In this document: piece by piece, positions 47,025-62,496 of the stretch | Layout: the number at the start of each line of letters is the position of its first letter | Position numbering within the stretch: position 1 is the stretch's first letter | From: Tetragonia tetragonoides | Lineage: Eukaryota > Streptophyta > Magnoliopsida > Caryophyllales > Aizoaceae | DNA: 64,000 nucleotides | Assembly (NCBI GenBank): GCA_038025085.1 | Contig: CM076144.1 | Location: forward strand, 14,601,501 to 14,665,500 | Reading direction: 5' to 3' | Translations under genes and position numbers: made by a program | Notes under the pieces: generated by a model | Seen by the model: only the letters and a program-made list of their open reading frames with translations | What the model was told of the DNA's origin: nothing | Databases searched by the model: none

Positions 47025-50000
47025 ATGGATAATATCATAGCATGGAATGTGAGGGGCCTGAATGGCCTAAATAAGCAGAAGGAGGTTAGTCTTCTCTGCA
47101 AAGTTAATAATGCTGGTTTAGTTGGTCTTTTGGAAACTAAGATCAAACAAAATAGTTTGAATAAATGTAATGCTACTTTCTTGCCTGGTTGGTTATCACA
47201 TTTTAATCATGCAAGTCATTATAATGGTCGTGTGTGGGTACTTTGGAAACCTCTAATCTATAATATTGTGATTATTGCTGAATCTAGTCAAATGATCACT
47301 TGTCTTGTGCATCATTTGGATAAAGATGTGAAATTCCTTATTACTTTTGTTTATGGAATGAATGATAAGGAAGATAGGAAACCCTTGTGGGCTGATCTTG
47401 AGGGTATTGCTGCTTAGTATGACATGGCTTGAACCCTCTTGATAGAATTGGAGGTAGAACTGTTGCATTATGTGATATTGTAGACTTTCAAGACTGTCTT
47501 AACATATGTTCTTTGCTTGAGCTTGCCTTTACTGGTTGTAGACTCACCTGGAATAACAAAGGTGAGGATGGTGAGAAAATTTACTCAAAAATTGATCGTG
47601 CTTTCAGCAATGATAAGTGGTTATAGCTATTTGAAGATTGCTCAACACACTTCCTTCCTGAAGGTGTATCAGATCACAGCCCTTGTGTGATTACACTTAT
47701 AGCTGAATTACAGAGAAGGAGGAGAAGCTTTAAATATTTTAATATGTGGGGCAGAAATCCTAATTTCATGGAAATTGTGAACAAGGCATGGGAGACACCT
47801 GTACAAGGGACAAAAACGTATATTGTTGTTCAGAAATTGAAAGCAGTGAGGAAAGGTCTCCAACAACTGAATAAAAAAAGATTACTCTGATCTTCATGCT
47901 CAAGTACATAATACAAGACTGAAATTAGTTGATGCTCAGATTGCTGCCAACAATAATCCCTCAGATCTTGAGCTGCAACAGAGTGAAAAGATTTGGAGGA
48001 ATAAATTCCTGAATATGAATGCCGACTTAGAATCTTTCCTACATCAAAAGAGTAAGGCAAGATGAGTTCAGTTGGGAGATTCGAATACTCAATATTTTCA
48101 TGCACTTGTGAGACAACGCAGACAAAGTAACAGAGTGTTCTGCTTGAAAGATGCTGGTGGTGGTCTGTTACAGTCAAAGGAGCAGGTTTAAGATGAACTC
48201 CTTAGGTTCTACAGTAGCATGCTGGGGTAGAGGAGCCTAATAGAATTTCCCCTGATAACACAGTTTTTGCAAATGGCAATACTCTCACTGAGATTCAGAA
48301 GGTAATTTTGATACAAGATGTGACAAATGAGGAAATCAAAAATGCGTTCTTTAGCATAAATCATACCAAAAGTCCAGGCCCGGATAGATTTGATAGTGGT
48401 TTCTTTAAGGATGCATGGGAAGTCATTGGGGAAGAAGTTACAGATGCAATCAAGATTTTTTCACATCTGGTAAAATGCTTAAACAAGTGAATTCAACAAA
48501 CTTGTGTTTGATTCCTAAAGTTGCAGCCCCTGAATTTGCTTCTGAATTCCGCCCTATTGCATGTTGTAATACGATTTACAAATGCATATCAAAAGTCTTA
48601 TGTAACAAGCTCAAGAAAGTTTTCCCAAGCTTGATCTCTTTGAACCAGGGAGCTTTCATTGAAGGAAGAAATATTGTTCACAATGTTATGATCTGCCAAG
48701 ATATCATCAAACATTACAGAAGAAAGAATACTACCCCAGACGCCTTATGAAGATAGACCTACGCAAAGCATATGATACAATCAATTGGGGTTTCTTAGAG
48801 GACATGTTGCCTGGGTATGGGTTTCCAGATCAGTTCTGCAAATGGATCATGGCCTGTGTCAAGACTGCTAGTTTCTCTTTGAATGTTAATGGAGAAAATT
48901 TTGGGTTATTTATGGGCAAGAGAGGAATATGGCAGGGAGATCCTATCTCTCCTCTTCTTTTTGTAATGCTGATGGATTTTTATCAAGGATCCTGAATATG
49001 GAAGCCCAGCTCCCTGATTTTCGTTTTCACCCCATGTGCAAAGAGGTCAAGCTGAATCACATGATTTGATGGTCTTTTGCAAAGCTAACTATCAATCTGT
49101 TGGCAGAATTAAAGAGGGTCTTGAATACTTCTCCAAAGTTACTGGCTTATGTGCAAACAGTGAGAAATCCCATTGCTACATAGCTGGAGTAACTGATCAA
49201 GTCAAATCCTCATTGTTGTTGTTGACTGGTTTCCAAGCTGGGACCTTTCCAATGAAGTATTTAGGTGTGCCTCTGACACCTACAAAGTGGAACAAACTTG
49301 AAGCTTCTTTCCTTGTGGAAAAAATAACCAAGAGATTAAACTGCTGGGCTACAAAAAATCTTTCTTACGCAGGTAGGGCGCAACTCATCAACTCTGTGTT
49401 GATTTCTCTGCATGTCTACTGGTCTGGAGTTTTTGTATTGCCAACTGGTGTTTTAAAACTTATTGAACAAAAATGTCGTTAGTTCTTGTGGGGTGGTGTT
49501 GAATTACAGAAAACCAAATCTTGTGGCATGGGATTGGATCTACAGACCAAAGAAACATGGTGGTCTGCAGTTTAAAGATTGCAAAGCTTGGAATTTTGCC
49601 CTTAATGGTAAGCATGTTTGGGCATTATCAACAAAGCAAGATACCTTATGGGTAAGGTGGATCAATGGTGTTTATTTGAGGGGCACTGATTTTTGGGGGT
49701 ACATCCCTAAAGCTGACAGCAGTTGGTACTGGTACAAGATTAATAAACTGAAGGACAAATTCAGAAATGCTTATGATGCTGCAGGTGTGTGGATTGGTTC
49801 TGCAAATCAGTATACTGTTGCAGCTGGATATCAATTCCTTAAAGGAAACTTTGAGAAATTCAGGCATGCGAATTTGATATGGGGTAAATATAATATGCCA
49901 AGGCATAGTTTTATCATCTGGCTAGCTCAGCTGAAAAGATTACTCACAAAAGAAAGGATGCATAAACTTCAGTTTTACAATGGAGACATGAAATGCTACT

Positions 50001-50083
50001 TATGTGATACTGACATTGAGACAATTGATCACCTGTTTTTCACCTGCAACAGATCAAAAGATGTTTTAGACAGAGTGAAGTAA
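47025..50083 (+). pseudogene. LINE ORF2: APE endonuclease, reverse transcriptase, zf-RVT (broken)
   Basis: Endonuclease starts at about 47025 (IIAWNVRGLNGLNKQKEVSL, GLLETKI, FITFVYGMND) and reaches LTWNN and SDHSP at about 47670. RT begins at about 48330 (KSPGPDRFDSGFFK, LIPKVAAPEF, RPIACCNTIYKCISKVLCNK, IDLRKAYDTINWGFLEDML, GIWQGDPISPLLF). The FADD catalytic box expected near 49061 is missing. Downstream are KYLGVPLTPTKW and a CYLCDTDIETIDHLFFTC zinc knuckle at about 49990-50050. No RNase H domain follows. About seven stops or shifts. Confidence 0.85.
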
Positions 50084-50952
50084 TGGCTGGGTTGGGCTTC
50101 TCTTGCAACAAGTCTGCAGGGGGCAATAAATGGCGCAGCAAGAAGAAAATCAAGATTTCAGTCTTCTGTTTTTGCAGCAAGTATAGCAGCTGTGGTATAT
50201 GTCGTGTGGAGAGAAAGGAACAGTATCCACTTCACATGTATAAGAACAACTGATGAATTCCTACTACACCAGATCAAATTCATAGTCAGGGCTCGGCTTC
50301 ACACAGTTGCAATCAAGAAGCTAAATAGGCATGATAGAAACTTTATGCATCAATTATGTAAATCTAAAATAGTTGTTTTGTTGTTTGCTTTTGCTTGTAT
50401 AGTGATGTTTTAGGGACCATGGGCATCAGGCACCCTACCTAGTAGGTGGTCTGTCCCTATGGTTGCTTGTTAGGTGTAACACCTTTTGCTTGGTAATGAA
50501 ATTTCTAATTCTTACCAAAAAAAAAAAAAACAAAACATTCATAATGCACACATCGAGACTCCATACTATTTTCGTAGGGAAATAAAAAATGACATTTGAT
50601 TGCATACAATACATGCTTAGACTTTGGCTCACAATTGATATGATAACAAAAATTTTACCATAATTCCGACATGGATTTCCCATCATGTCTAGGAAATAAT
50701 GAGATAGCGTTTCGAATCTTATAGTCAACCATGCAATTGTGTGATAAAACGATCATATAAAACAAATTCTGAACGACATTCATATAATCAACTGAATTAG
50801 TTTTGCAATGAGATAGTTTGCAAAATAAATAACAATACGAATATTTGTTGCCTATGCAACTACACCAACATCAATCTTGACCATGCATGGTCATCATAAT
50901 AACTAAGAGTTCAATATAACTCAAATAAAGCTAGTAAATCAAACATCTAGCT

Positions 50953-51878
50953 CTATTTGACACTCGCACGGTTTTGCTTAGCGCTAGGGGGCTTGTCATG
51001 ATCATCCTTCCTCCTAGGCTTCACCTCCTTACAAGGCGTGTACGGGTAGGCATAACCACCAAACTTCTAGGGCATGAAACGGTTCCTAAAATTATTTGCG
51101 TGTTTGTGTCTCTTGGTCCAGCAGTACTCACACATGCCCTTCCGAGCAGGCACTAGCACGTGATTCACCTTCCACTCGAACTCGGACAGACATAACTCGG
51201 ATGCGACACCCTTAAAGCAAAGAGCCTTCCTTCACCATATTTATTCTCGTGTAGGTGACCACTTTTGGAGACTACGTCATCGTACTTCTCCTTGAGTCCC
51301 ATCCAAGGATGGATGTTAGGTAGACCAGCTAGCAATAGCTCCACCCATAAGCCTTCATGTAGACTCGTGCGATTCTCGTACTAATAACGCTGGATAGTAG
51401 TGTAAGCACGTCGTATGTAGATACGAATATCCTCAAGTTCAGCATCAGTGGCAAAGAATGGCTCTACAGAAGGAGACCAATTTGCAGCAGGGATAGGTGC
51501 AACAACAGGTACGGTGTTGTTGTCGCTCTTGACACCAATATCTTCCAAGTCAGGCATATCGTCATGCTCGTCAGTTGAGTTATACTCAGGCTCGGACTCA
51601 GAAGGATCCTCATCATCATCATGATCATCAACACGCGCGGCGTGTACAGCGGGTGCGGGCGCTGCATGCACGACATTCACGTCACGTGCGGCCTCGTTGT
51701 GCGCGACATCCTCGTGCGCGCCTTGATCATGCGCGACTTGATGACACTTGTTCGCGTTGTTTTTGGTTGATTCGCTTTCCGAAGAAGCTACGTACTCTAT
51801 GAGTTGTGCACGGTGAGCTAGGGCGCGTACCTTTTGGTGTGCAGTCGACTTCCTCGTAGTTAATCTAGTCCTTGCCAT
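50953..51878 (-). pseudogene. Extra chromovirus ORF between PBS and gag with histone H3-like N-terminus
   Basis: Starts at ATG 51878 as MARTRLTTRKSTAHQKVRAL, closely resembling the histone H3 tail (MARTKQTARKST...). Then a Ser/His/Ala-rich linker, an acidic block (VDDHDDDEDPSESEPEY), and a globular-looking part (WSPSVEPFFATDAELEDIRI). An in-frame stop comes at about 51381. Beyond it, with a frame change, GLWVELLLAGLPNIHPWMGL and a Cys/His cluster CEYCWTKRHKHANN continue to a stop at 50953. Same strand as gag, immediately after the 5' LTR and PBS. The family is not recognised. It is not gag, whose zinc knuckle lies downstream; it could be a non-standard accessory protein or a captured host sequence. 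Confidence 0.6.
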
Positions 51879-52056
51879 ATGCAGAAAGGCAATCAAACAA
51901 TAAGAACTTTATAAATCACAAGCAAAGTGATTTTAAATAATTCCTATCTTCTAGGACTGCTACGCTCAACGATTTTACTTACATTTTACTTTCCCCAAAG
52001 TGAAACTAATCTTTATTACCTTATTAATTAATCCTAAACAACCTTTTAAAACTAGG

Positions 52057-52068
52057 GCTCTGATACCA
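52057..52068 (-). other. Primer binding site, initiator-Met tRNA type
   Basis: On the minus strand TGGTATCAGAGC follows the LTR end TGTTACA after two bases. This is the standard plant PBS complementary to the 3' end of tRNA-iMet. Confidence 0.9.
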
Positions 52069-52070
52069 TT

Positions 52071-55000
52071 TGTAACATCCCCAAAGTTTACAACGATTTC
52101 CTGGGAGCTATCCACGTCGTTGTACACGACTCGACACCACCGAACCGTCACAAACCCAGTGGTAGTTACTGCAACATTTATCACTAAGGAGTAAATGTTA
52201 AGCAAAAAGAAAGTCTAGTCATCAAAGGAGCTTACTAAGGAACTTAAATAGTCTAAACAGTTAATATCATAGTTGTCTATAATAGTGAGCTAAAACCATT
52301 AAACCAATTTATTACAACTTGCCTTCAAAGGGCTCAACCAAAAAATCCCAATAATCTAAACTGAACAAAAAGAGATCCTAAAAACCGACGCCAACTCTAG
52401 CTTCCAAGTTGTACGTCCTCACTCGAATAAAACTGCACTTTGGTTTCTGTAACGGAAACAAATAAAGAAGAAAAGAAAAGAAAAGAAATCAAAGAGAAAC
52501 AAAAATCATATAAACTGAATAAACGTCATCCGTACCCAGTAAAAACATTTCGCAAACCTTACCTGAGGTTTTAGAAGAATCATTGAAATTCATTTGCATA
52601 CGCACATAAGCATATAATCAGGCATACGCATAACGACTTTCATTTACATGAAACTCTTATATAGTGATCACACAAAATATGACATAGACAATCTGTCTTG
52701 ATTAGAGAAATGTAAGAGAGCGAATAGAACAACGATTACCCATATTGTTCATCGAAAGATACAATCACGCCATGGACTTAATGACTCTAGTATGCACACT
52801 ACCTCTAGTATAATAAATGAGTCTAGAGGACTTAATAAATGGGGAATGATCCGTCACAGACACGCTATGAGGTGTCCATAAGTAACTTGGGAATAACGCA
52901 TCCCTTGAACTACACCATTCGGTGTAATCCGATTGCTTGACTACTCCTAGGGATCCATTAGGAGTCTTACTCTCGTTTAATTCAATTCACATAATTTGCA
53001 TTGGTTGACATAGTGGTACTACGAAACTACGACTTACTAATTCATTTCATGCTCTAGACAATGGATAGCAAATAATGACGATAGTGATAATTCAATAAAG
53101 ATGACAATTAAACATGCTCTAACTCAATAACTATAATTCAACAAAGATGACACACAATGTCTAGCACAATTTCGGCAGCACTTCAGCAGAGTAATAAGAT
53201 ATCCAAAAATCACAAATCATCCAAATACCTCCAACGATAAATATATAGGTGCTCATTAGCACTCAATAATACCTATACCAATTAGCAAGTATAAAATAGC
53301 ATAATACAGTAAAACCTCTATAAATTAATAATGTTGGGACCGCGTATTTTATTAATTTAGAGAGATATTATTTAATCGGTAAATTAATAATTTATTAATT
53401 TAAAGAGAGCTTTCTCGATTTAACGAACCTGCATTATTCTTAATACTTAAAACATATAATAAGGTGATTTATATTGACTATATAAATTATGGTCATGTAC
53501 AATGTGACTAATTAATACATTACATCCCTTCAAAAAAAAATATACAATGTTCATTGTCGTAGTACTAGTCAAAACTTCATGCAAGTTTGTATATGGTACG
53601 GAAATCAACCACTATATAAGCAACATCAAACACTCCTAATTAGCCAATACATATCTAAGCCAACCAACCATGGTTTCACATCTAAAATGTGTCAAAAAAT
53701 CAACAATTACAGATCAAATATGTAAAGCACTACGTAAGTATAAGAGAATGCAACATCGGAGCTTTTGGATGCAGTAAGGATAATTAGAGATGAAATGCAA
53801 ATAGATTTAAATTTTAAGAAAAAAGCAAATAACAATATAGTCATATTTTGCTAAGTTGTCATCATTATATTTATAATTTTATATAATTACTAATTTATAA
53901 TTTTGACGGGACCTTAAATTTATATGAGGGTCTTCCGAAAAATTATTATCTTATTATTTTATAGAAATTATTAATTTAGATCCTAGGCCCGAGCCGAAAT
54001 CGGACAAAATTATTATCCTAGAGAGGTTATTAATTTATCGAGTATTAATTTATAAAGGTTCTACTGTAATACTAACGATTCACCATTCAACAATTGTCCA
54101 CTATTCAACATATGAACTAATTAATTCTCAAAACATGATAATATCGACTTGCTCATTATAATTCATAATTACATCAGTAAAAGTACTTAATAAATCTTAT
54201 AATAACGACGATATAATTTAATCATGCTTTGCATATTAAATTCACCATAATTTTCCAATTAGCACATAACACATCAAAATAGTTTTGATGGGGATTTGGA
54301 AGAAGGTAGGCAAGAGAGCTTACCTATAAAATGCTGCCAAATAGTACGTAAGCTCCACATACAAAGATAATCACGCTTGCTCGTTAAGCCCTAATTAAAA
54401 AAATAATTACCGAAACTGAGTTTATTCAATAATAAAATATAAACAGTACCGAAACTATAAACTGATATTTTTATTAAAGATCTTGATTTATTCCAACCAA
54501 TCTAGACTTTTGAAAATCTGAATTCGGGTTCCTAACGAGTGCAGAAACATTAAAATAAAAAATTAAAATCTGCTGAAAATATCAAAAACCTGCACGAAAA
54601 TCCGCGAATTTGCGAAAACGAAGAATGAGTTCCTTGCCCCACAAACCACCATCACGACCACCAGCCATGGTGGCCATGTGACCTCAGGTGACCCTCCGAC
54701 CAACTTCCAGCGCCGGTGGTGGTGGTGGGTCCACCGTGGTGGTTCACGGCGCATGAACACGAAAGAGAGAGAAAAGGAAAGAGAAAGCGAAAGAAAGAGA
54801 GAGAGGCGACGGGGCTGGGCCCGTCAGCCTGACGACTCATCGGCGAGGGAGGGAGGCGGTGATCAGAGCAAGGTGGCTCCCTGGTGGCTGTCAACAGGAG
54901 AGAGAAACAAAGAACCATGGAGAAAGAAAGTGAGAAGAAGAAAGAGAAAGAAAGGAAGAGAAAGAAGAGGAGAGAGAAAGCTTACCAACGCCTTGGTTAT

Positions 55001-55488
55001 GGCGGCGACAGTGGGTGATTTCCGGCGACTGTCAGGAGAGAGAGAAAGAGAGAGAGAGAGAGTGTGTGTGTGTGTGTGTGTGGGCGGGTAAGAGAAAGAG
55101 TGAGAGGAGGTTGAGTTTGATCAAAGGTGCAAACTAAATAATAATGTCTCATCTTTTTGTTTTTATACCCACCAATGAGGATTTTGGTCAATAAAAGTCA
55201 AGCTAGCAATAAAAAAAATATTTCCATCAATTTAATTGAATAAAATTCTCCCGAGTCAATAATAAAAGAAATATGAATTCTCTCAATCATCAAATCATTT
55301 TGGATAAAACTCTCAAATAATTTGACAATTATAAATTTCCAAACCTCCATAGTAATAATTAATATTATTATGACTTTAATTTGAATAATAAGTCGAACGT
55401 TGAATATAAATACGATTTAATTTTTGAAACTATTTATAAATCATTTATAAATCAATATAATAATTATGGAAAATATTGTGGTATCACA
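52071..55488 (-). repeat. 5' LTR of the chromovirus (right in window)
   Basis: TG..CA ended (TGTAACATCCCC ... GGTATCACA), about 2.66 kb once the MITE at 53307-54066 is removed. Collinear with the left LTR with many substitutions and small indels. Confidence 0.92.
53307..54066. mobile_element. Emigrant-like (pogo/Tc1-mariner) MITE in the LTR
   Basis: TIRs CAGTAAAACCTCTATAAATT and, inverted, CAGTAGAACCTTTATAAATT are flanked by TA (53305-53306, 54067-54068). The sister LTR at about 38974-38990 shows the uninterrupted site with a single TA. The termini match the Emigrant/Lemi family as I remember it. AT-rich interior, no transposase. Confidence 0.85.
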
Positions 55489-55493
55489 ATTTG

Positions 55494-56556
55494 GGTGATG
55501 TACAAAATTATTTAATTAACTTTTACAATAACTTTTGCATAATAAGTGAGAATTCAAATTTCCTCTTGAAATGATTGATTACATTCTGGTTTCACTATTA
55601 TTTCTTTGCATTCCCCAAAAAAAAAAAAACAGAGTAAGTATTCAAAAGTATAGTCATATTGTTGAAAACTCGAAGGTGAGTATTACAATAATGTTGGTGC
55701 GACAATTAAAAAAAACTTTAGGTGGCGTTTAATTTATCATTGGGTATGGATTTGAAATGGGAAATGAAATTCACACTGGTATGGGCTGGTATGGAGTTTA
55801 AAGCTTATACCCACATTTATTTGGTTTGGACTTTATTTGTATGTTTTCATTGTTTTTCAATAAATTAATAAAATATAAGTCATCAATCTTTTAGCAATGT
55901 TTCCACCCTGTTGTATATTCTTATAAGCACTCGCCTTAGTGCCTAGGTTTATACATCTCCACTTGTATGGAAAAACTATCTCCCAATCAATTTATCTATC
56001 ATTAATTCCACAACACACTAACTTAGGTGGCATAATTGAAACATATACTAATTTATGTTGTAAAAGTGTCCTACTTAATACAGACCAATAAATCATAGGA
56101 GTACTACGTTACTATGTATGTCAAAAGTTTTAATGATATAGTAGACAATTCGCTTAAAATAAAACCAATATTTTTCAATGAACATCACAATCTGCACCAC
56201 CTCCTTTCACTCATATCGTCATATCGGTAAAATAATAAAGCGTCACCACCTCCTATAAGTTTGTCACTCTAATCGCATAGTATAGTAACAATCATATATG
56301 TATATATGAGTTTGGTATGACAAGAGAAAATTAACGTATCTAACAAAAAACCACACTAGAATGACCATACTTTGTCAACAAAACTATGGAGTTCAAGTAT
56401 TAGAACACTATTTAAGATCAGCGTAAGTGTTTGTATCAATATATATTGGATCTTGAACCAAAGTATGAATATTGATCACAAAAGAACGATAAAGAATTAT
56501 GCTTAATCGATATTTCAAGGCTGAACCACCAAGAAAAATATTCTAGAATGAATCTT
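55494..56556. other. No gene seen
   Basis: AT-rich sequence between two retrotransposons, without a coding frame. The ATTTG target duplicate of the first element is at its left edge. Confidence 0.4.
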
Positions 56557-59698
<3,142 letters not shown>

Positions 59699-59749
59699 GT
59701 CTACCCCCATTAAAAGATAGTTTCGTCCTCGAAACTTAGAGATGCTAAC

Positions 59750-61744
59750 CTTGGGTAAATAGGTAGGGGTTTTTGTTTCGCATATCTGTTTCAGATTCCT
59801 AAGTAGCTTCTCAATTGCTTGGTTGTGCCATAATACTTTTACTAGCGAGGTTACCTTATTTCATACTCTTCGTTGCTTGGAGTATAGAATCACTACGGGT
59901 ATTTCCTCATAAGTAAGATTTTCAGTTAGGTCTATGATTTCAGGTTGCTGGGGTTGAGGTATATCTCCCAAATATTTCCGTAATTGAGACACATGAAAAA
60001 CACTATGCATGTTCTCATATTTCGAAGGTAATTCTATTTTCTATGCCACTTCTCCAATTCACTCGATTATTGTGTACGGACCAACGTACCTTGGACTTAA
60101 TTTTTCTTTTCTCCCAAATCTCTTAATGCCTTTCATAGGTGATACTTTATCATGACTTTATTACCTACTTGAAATTCTAAGGGTCTCCTTCTTTTATCGG
60201 TGTAACTTTTCTGTCTATCTTGGGCTGCTTTCAACTTCTCTCGGATAATCCTATGCTCCATCGTATCATAACCATATCTGGTCCTAAAATCATGGTTTCA
60301 TCCGAGTCTACCCAACACAAGGGGTTATTGCACTTTCCTCCATAAAGGGCTCCGTATGGTGCTTGGTCAATGCTAGAGTAATAACTATTATTATAAGAAA
60401 ATTCCACTAAGGGTAGGTGTTTCTCCCAATTTCCTTGAAATTCTAAGATATACAATCTTAACTATCCTCTAAAGTTTGTATGGTCCTTTCTGTTTGGCCA
60501 TCTGTGGCAGGGTGAAAAGCTGTACTAAACTTAAATTTTGTTCCAAAGGCGGCTTGTAATTTTTCCCAAAAATGAGATAAAAGGCGTGTATCCCTATCAA
60601 AAATGATATCCTTTGGTATACCGTGCAGTCTCACTACATCTTTTACGTATGCATCGGCTAACTGGGTTAAACTCTAAGTATCTTTCATAGCTACCAATCT
60701 TGCTACTTTGATCAACCTATCAACTATTACACATATGGTATTCATTCCTCGGGTTGTAGCGGGTAATCTTGTTACGAAATCCATTGACACAGATTCCCAC
60801 TTCCAGTTTGGTATTTCTAGTGGCTGTAACAATCCTTCGACTTTATGGTGTTCAATTTTGACCTTCTGGCAGGTAAGACACTTAGCTACAAAGTTGGCTA
60901 CATCTCTCTTCATTCCTTTCCACCAAAAGTATGGCCGTAAGTTTCTATACAACTTGGTATTTCCTGGGTGGACTGAGTACGGGGTACTATGGGCTTCACT
61001 CAGTATTTTCTCTTTCAGCTCCTCAATTTGTGGTACACACCACCTGGCTTTGAACGTTAAGCTACCATCATTATGCTCAACAAAATCCTTAATTTTTCCT
61101 TCTCGCACCAATTCTTTTATTTCTATCAACTTTGGGTCATTCTTTTGCATTTCTCTAATTTCATCAAAGAGTGTAGGATTAATGCTAAGCATTGCGATAA
61201 TCTCATCGGTTTTGCCTGGTTTTACTAACTCAAGGTTCATTCTTTGAATTTGTTTTTCCTAATGGTCGGGGTGTTGTATGATCGATTTTTTTACTAAGGG
61301 CATCTGCTACAACATCAGCTTTTCCTTCATGGTACCTAATTTCCAAATCATAATCCTTCAATAACTCCAACCATCTTTTCTGCCTTAAATTTAACTCTCT
61401 CTAGGTAAAGATTTACCTTAAACTCTTATGGTCGGTATATAGGTAACACTTAGCTCCGTAAAGGTAATGTCTCCAAATTTTCAATGCAAACACAACTACG
61501 ACTAGTTCTAAATCATGGGTAGGGTAATTAACCTCATATGATTTCAATTGCCTAGATCCATAAGTTATCACCTTACGATTGTGCATAAGCACACAACCTA
61601 ATCCACTCTTGGATGCATCACTGTATACTTCATAATCTTCACCTTCTTTAGGTAAAATCAAAACAGGTGCAGTGGTTAGTCTATCTTTTAATTCTTGAAA
61701 GGCTAAGTCACACTTTTCACTCCATTGGAACTTGGCGCTTTTAC

Positions 61745-61748
<4 letters not shown>
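59750..61748 (-). pseudogene. Second Ty3/Gypsy pol: RNase H, integrase and tail (broken)
   Basis: RNase H lies at 61748-61413 ([35 protein letters not shown]). Integrase runs 61240-60231: HSTPYSVHPGNTKLYRNL plus CLTCQKVK make a complete H2C2 finger; SMDFVTRLP, FDRDTRLLSHFW and STAFHPATDGQTERT carry the core residues. The tail (about 60170-59750) has ELPSKYENMHSVFHVSQLRK and a VTSLVKVLWHNQAIE chromodomain-like segment. Stops at several points, for example at about 60674 and 60460. Confidence 0.8.

Positions 61749-61838
<90 letters not shown>
61747..61838. repeat. (AT)n tract flanked by a 12-bp inverted repeat
   Basis: 92 bp of pure AT. GCGCTTTTACCC at 61735-61746 and GGGTAAAAGCGC at 61841-61852 are exact reverse complements, so the whole 118 bp could extrude as one cruciform. 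Confidence 0.95.
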
Positions 61839-61841
<3 letters not shown>

Positions 61842-62144
61842 GGTAAAAGCGCTGGTGATGTGACATTTGTCACCTCTTTATTGGTTATTACATTTTAGTT
61901 CTTGTTTTTTTTTTTTGTCATTATGGCCTTTATGATGATATTTAAGTTAATGTGTTTAATATTTTATTAAAATTATCTATTTAATACTTTATAATTTTTT
62001 GAATTAAATACTATTTTAGGTAGTCTTATTAAGTTTTATATTTATAAGTATTAGAGCACTTAATATCACCACTTTTATTCAGTTTTATAATTGCGAGTTT
62101 CATAATTGTGGGCAAATAAGTATTTTAACGTGGCAAAAAATATT

Positions 62145-62496
62145 TGCCTAATTTTAAGGGATAAGCTCGTGTAATGTGATGAAGGTCACTGGTCACATAT
62201 AGACTCATCATTTTTATTAAGCAATAAATTATGGGTATTACGTAGTAGATGATATTTGACTAATATTTTGCGGTGATAAGCGTAGGTTATATGACAACGA
62301 ATATGTGACTAATATTTGCTTGCCTAATTTACGGGGATAAGCACATGTAATGTGACAATGGTCACATATAAAGTCATTTTCAAGTTATAATATATAGTTG
62401 TGGGTATTACATGGTAGGTGATATTTGACTAATATTTACGGGGATAAGCGCAGGTTATGTGATAATTAACATGTGACTTATATTTGGGGAATAAGT
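62145..62496 (+). repeat. Two degenerate ~176-bp tandem units
   Basis: TGCCTAATTT followed by GGGATAAGC and GTAATGTGA, then GGTCACATATA and GGTATTAC, recur with TGCCTA at 62145 and 62321. Weaker echoes (GGGATAAGC, GTGACTAATATT) continue downstream. Such repeats are common inside non-autonomous Helitrons. Confidence 0.7.

Larger units (their letters stand above)
45578..50534 (+). mobile_element. Near full-length L1-type LINE inserted in the chromovirus
   Basis: The flanking direct repeat ACATTCACAATGCAAAC (45561-45577) and ACATTCATAATGCACAC (50535-50551) has 15 of 17 bases identical. A poly(A) tail lies at 50517-50534. It carries ORF1 (nucleic-acid-binding) and ORF2 (endonuclease, RT, zinc knuckle), opposite to the host element. 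Both frames are broken. It separates the chromovirus extra ORF from gag. Confidence 0.9.
37736..55488 (-). mobile_element. Ty3/Gypsy LTR retrotransposon, chromovirus (Tekay/Del-like)
   Basis: Two LTRs (37736-40369 and 52071-55488) are flanked by the perfect 5-bp repeat ATTTG (37731-37735, 55489-55493). In minus-strand order: 5' LTR, iMet-type PBS, extra ORF, gag, protease, RT, RNase H, integrase, chromodomain-like tail, PPT, 3' LTR. The order RT-RNH-IN plus the chromodomain place it in the chromoviruses; long LTRs fit the Tekay/Del group. The coding region has many stops and frameshifts. A LINE lies inside it (45578-50534) and an Emigrant-like MITE in the 5' LTR. The LTRs differ at many sites, so the insertion is not recent. 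Confidence 0.93.
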
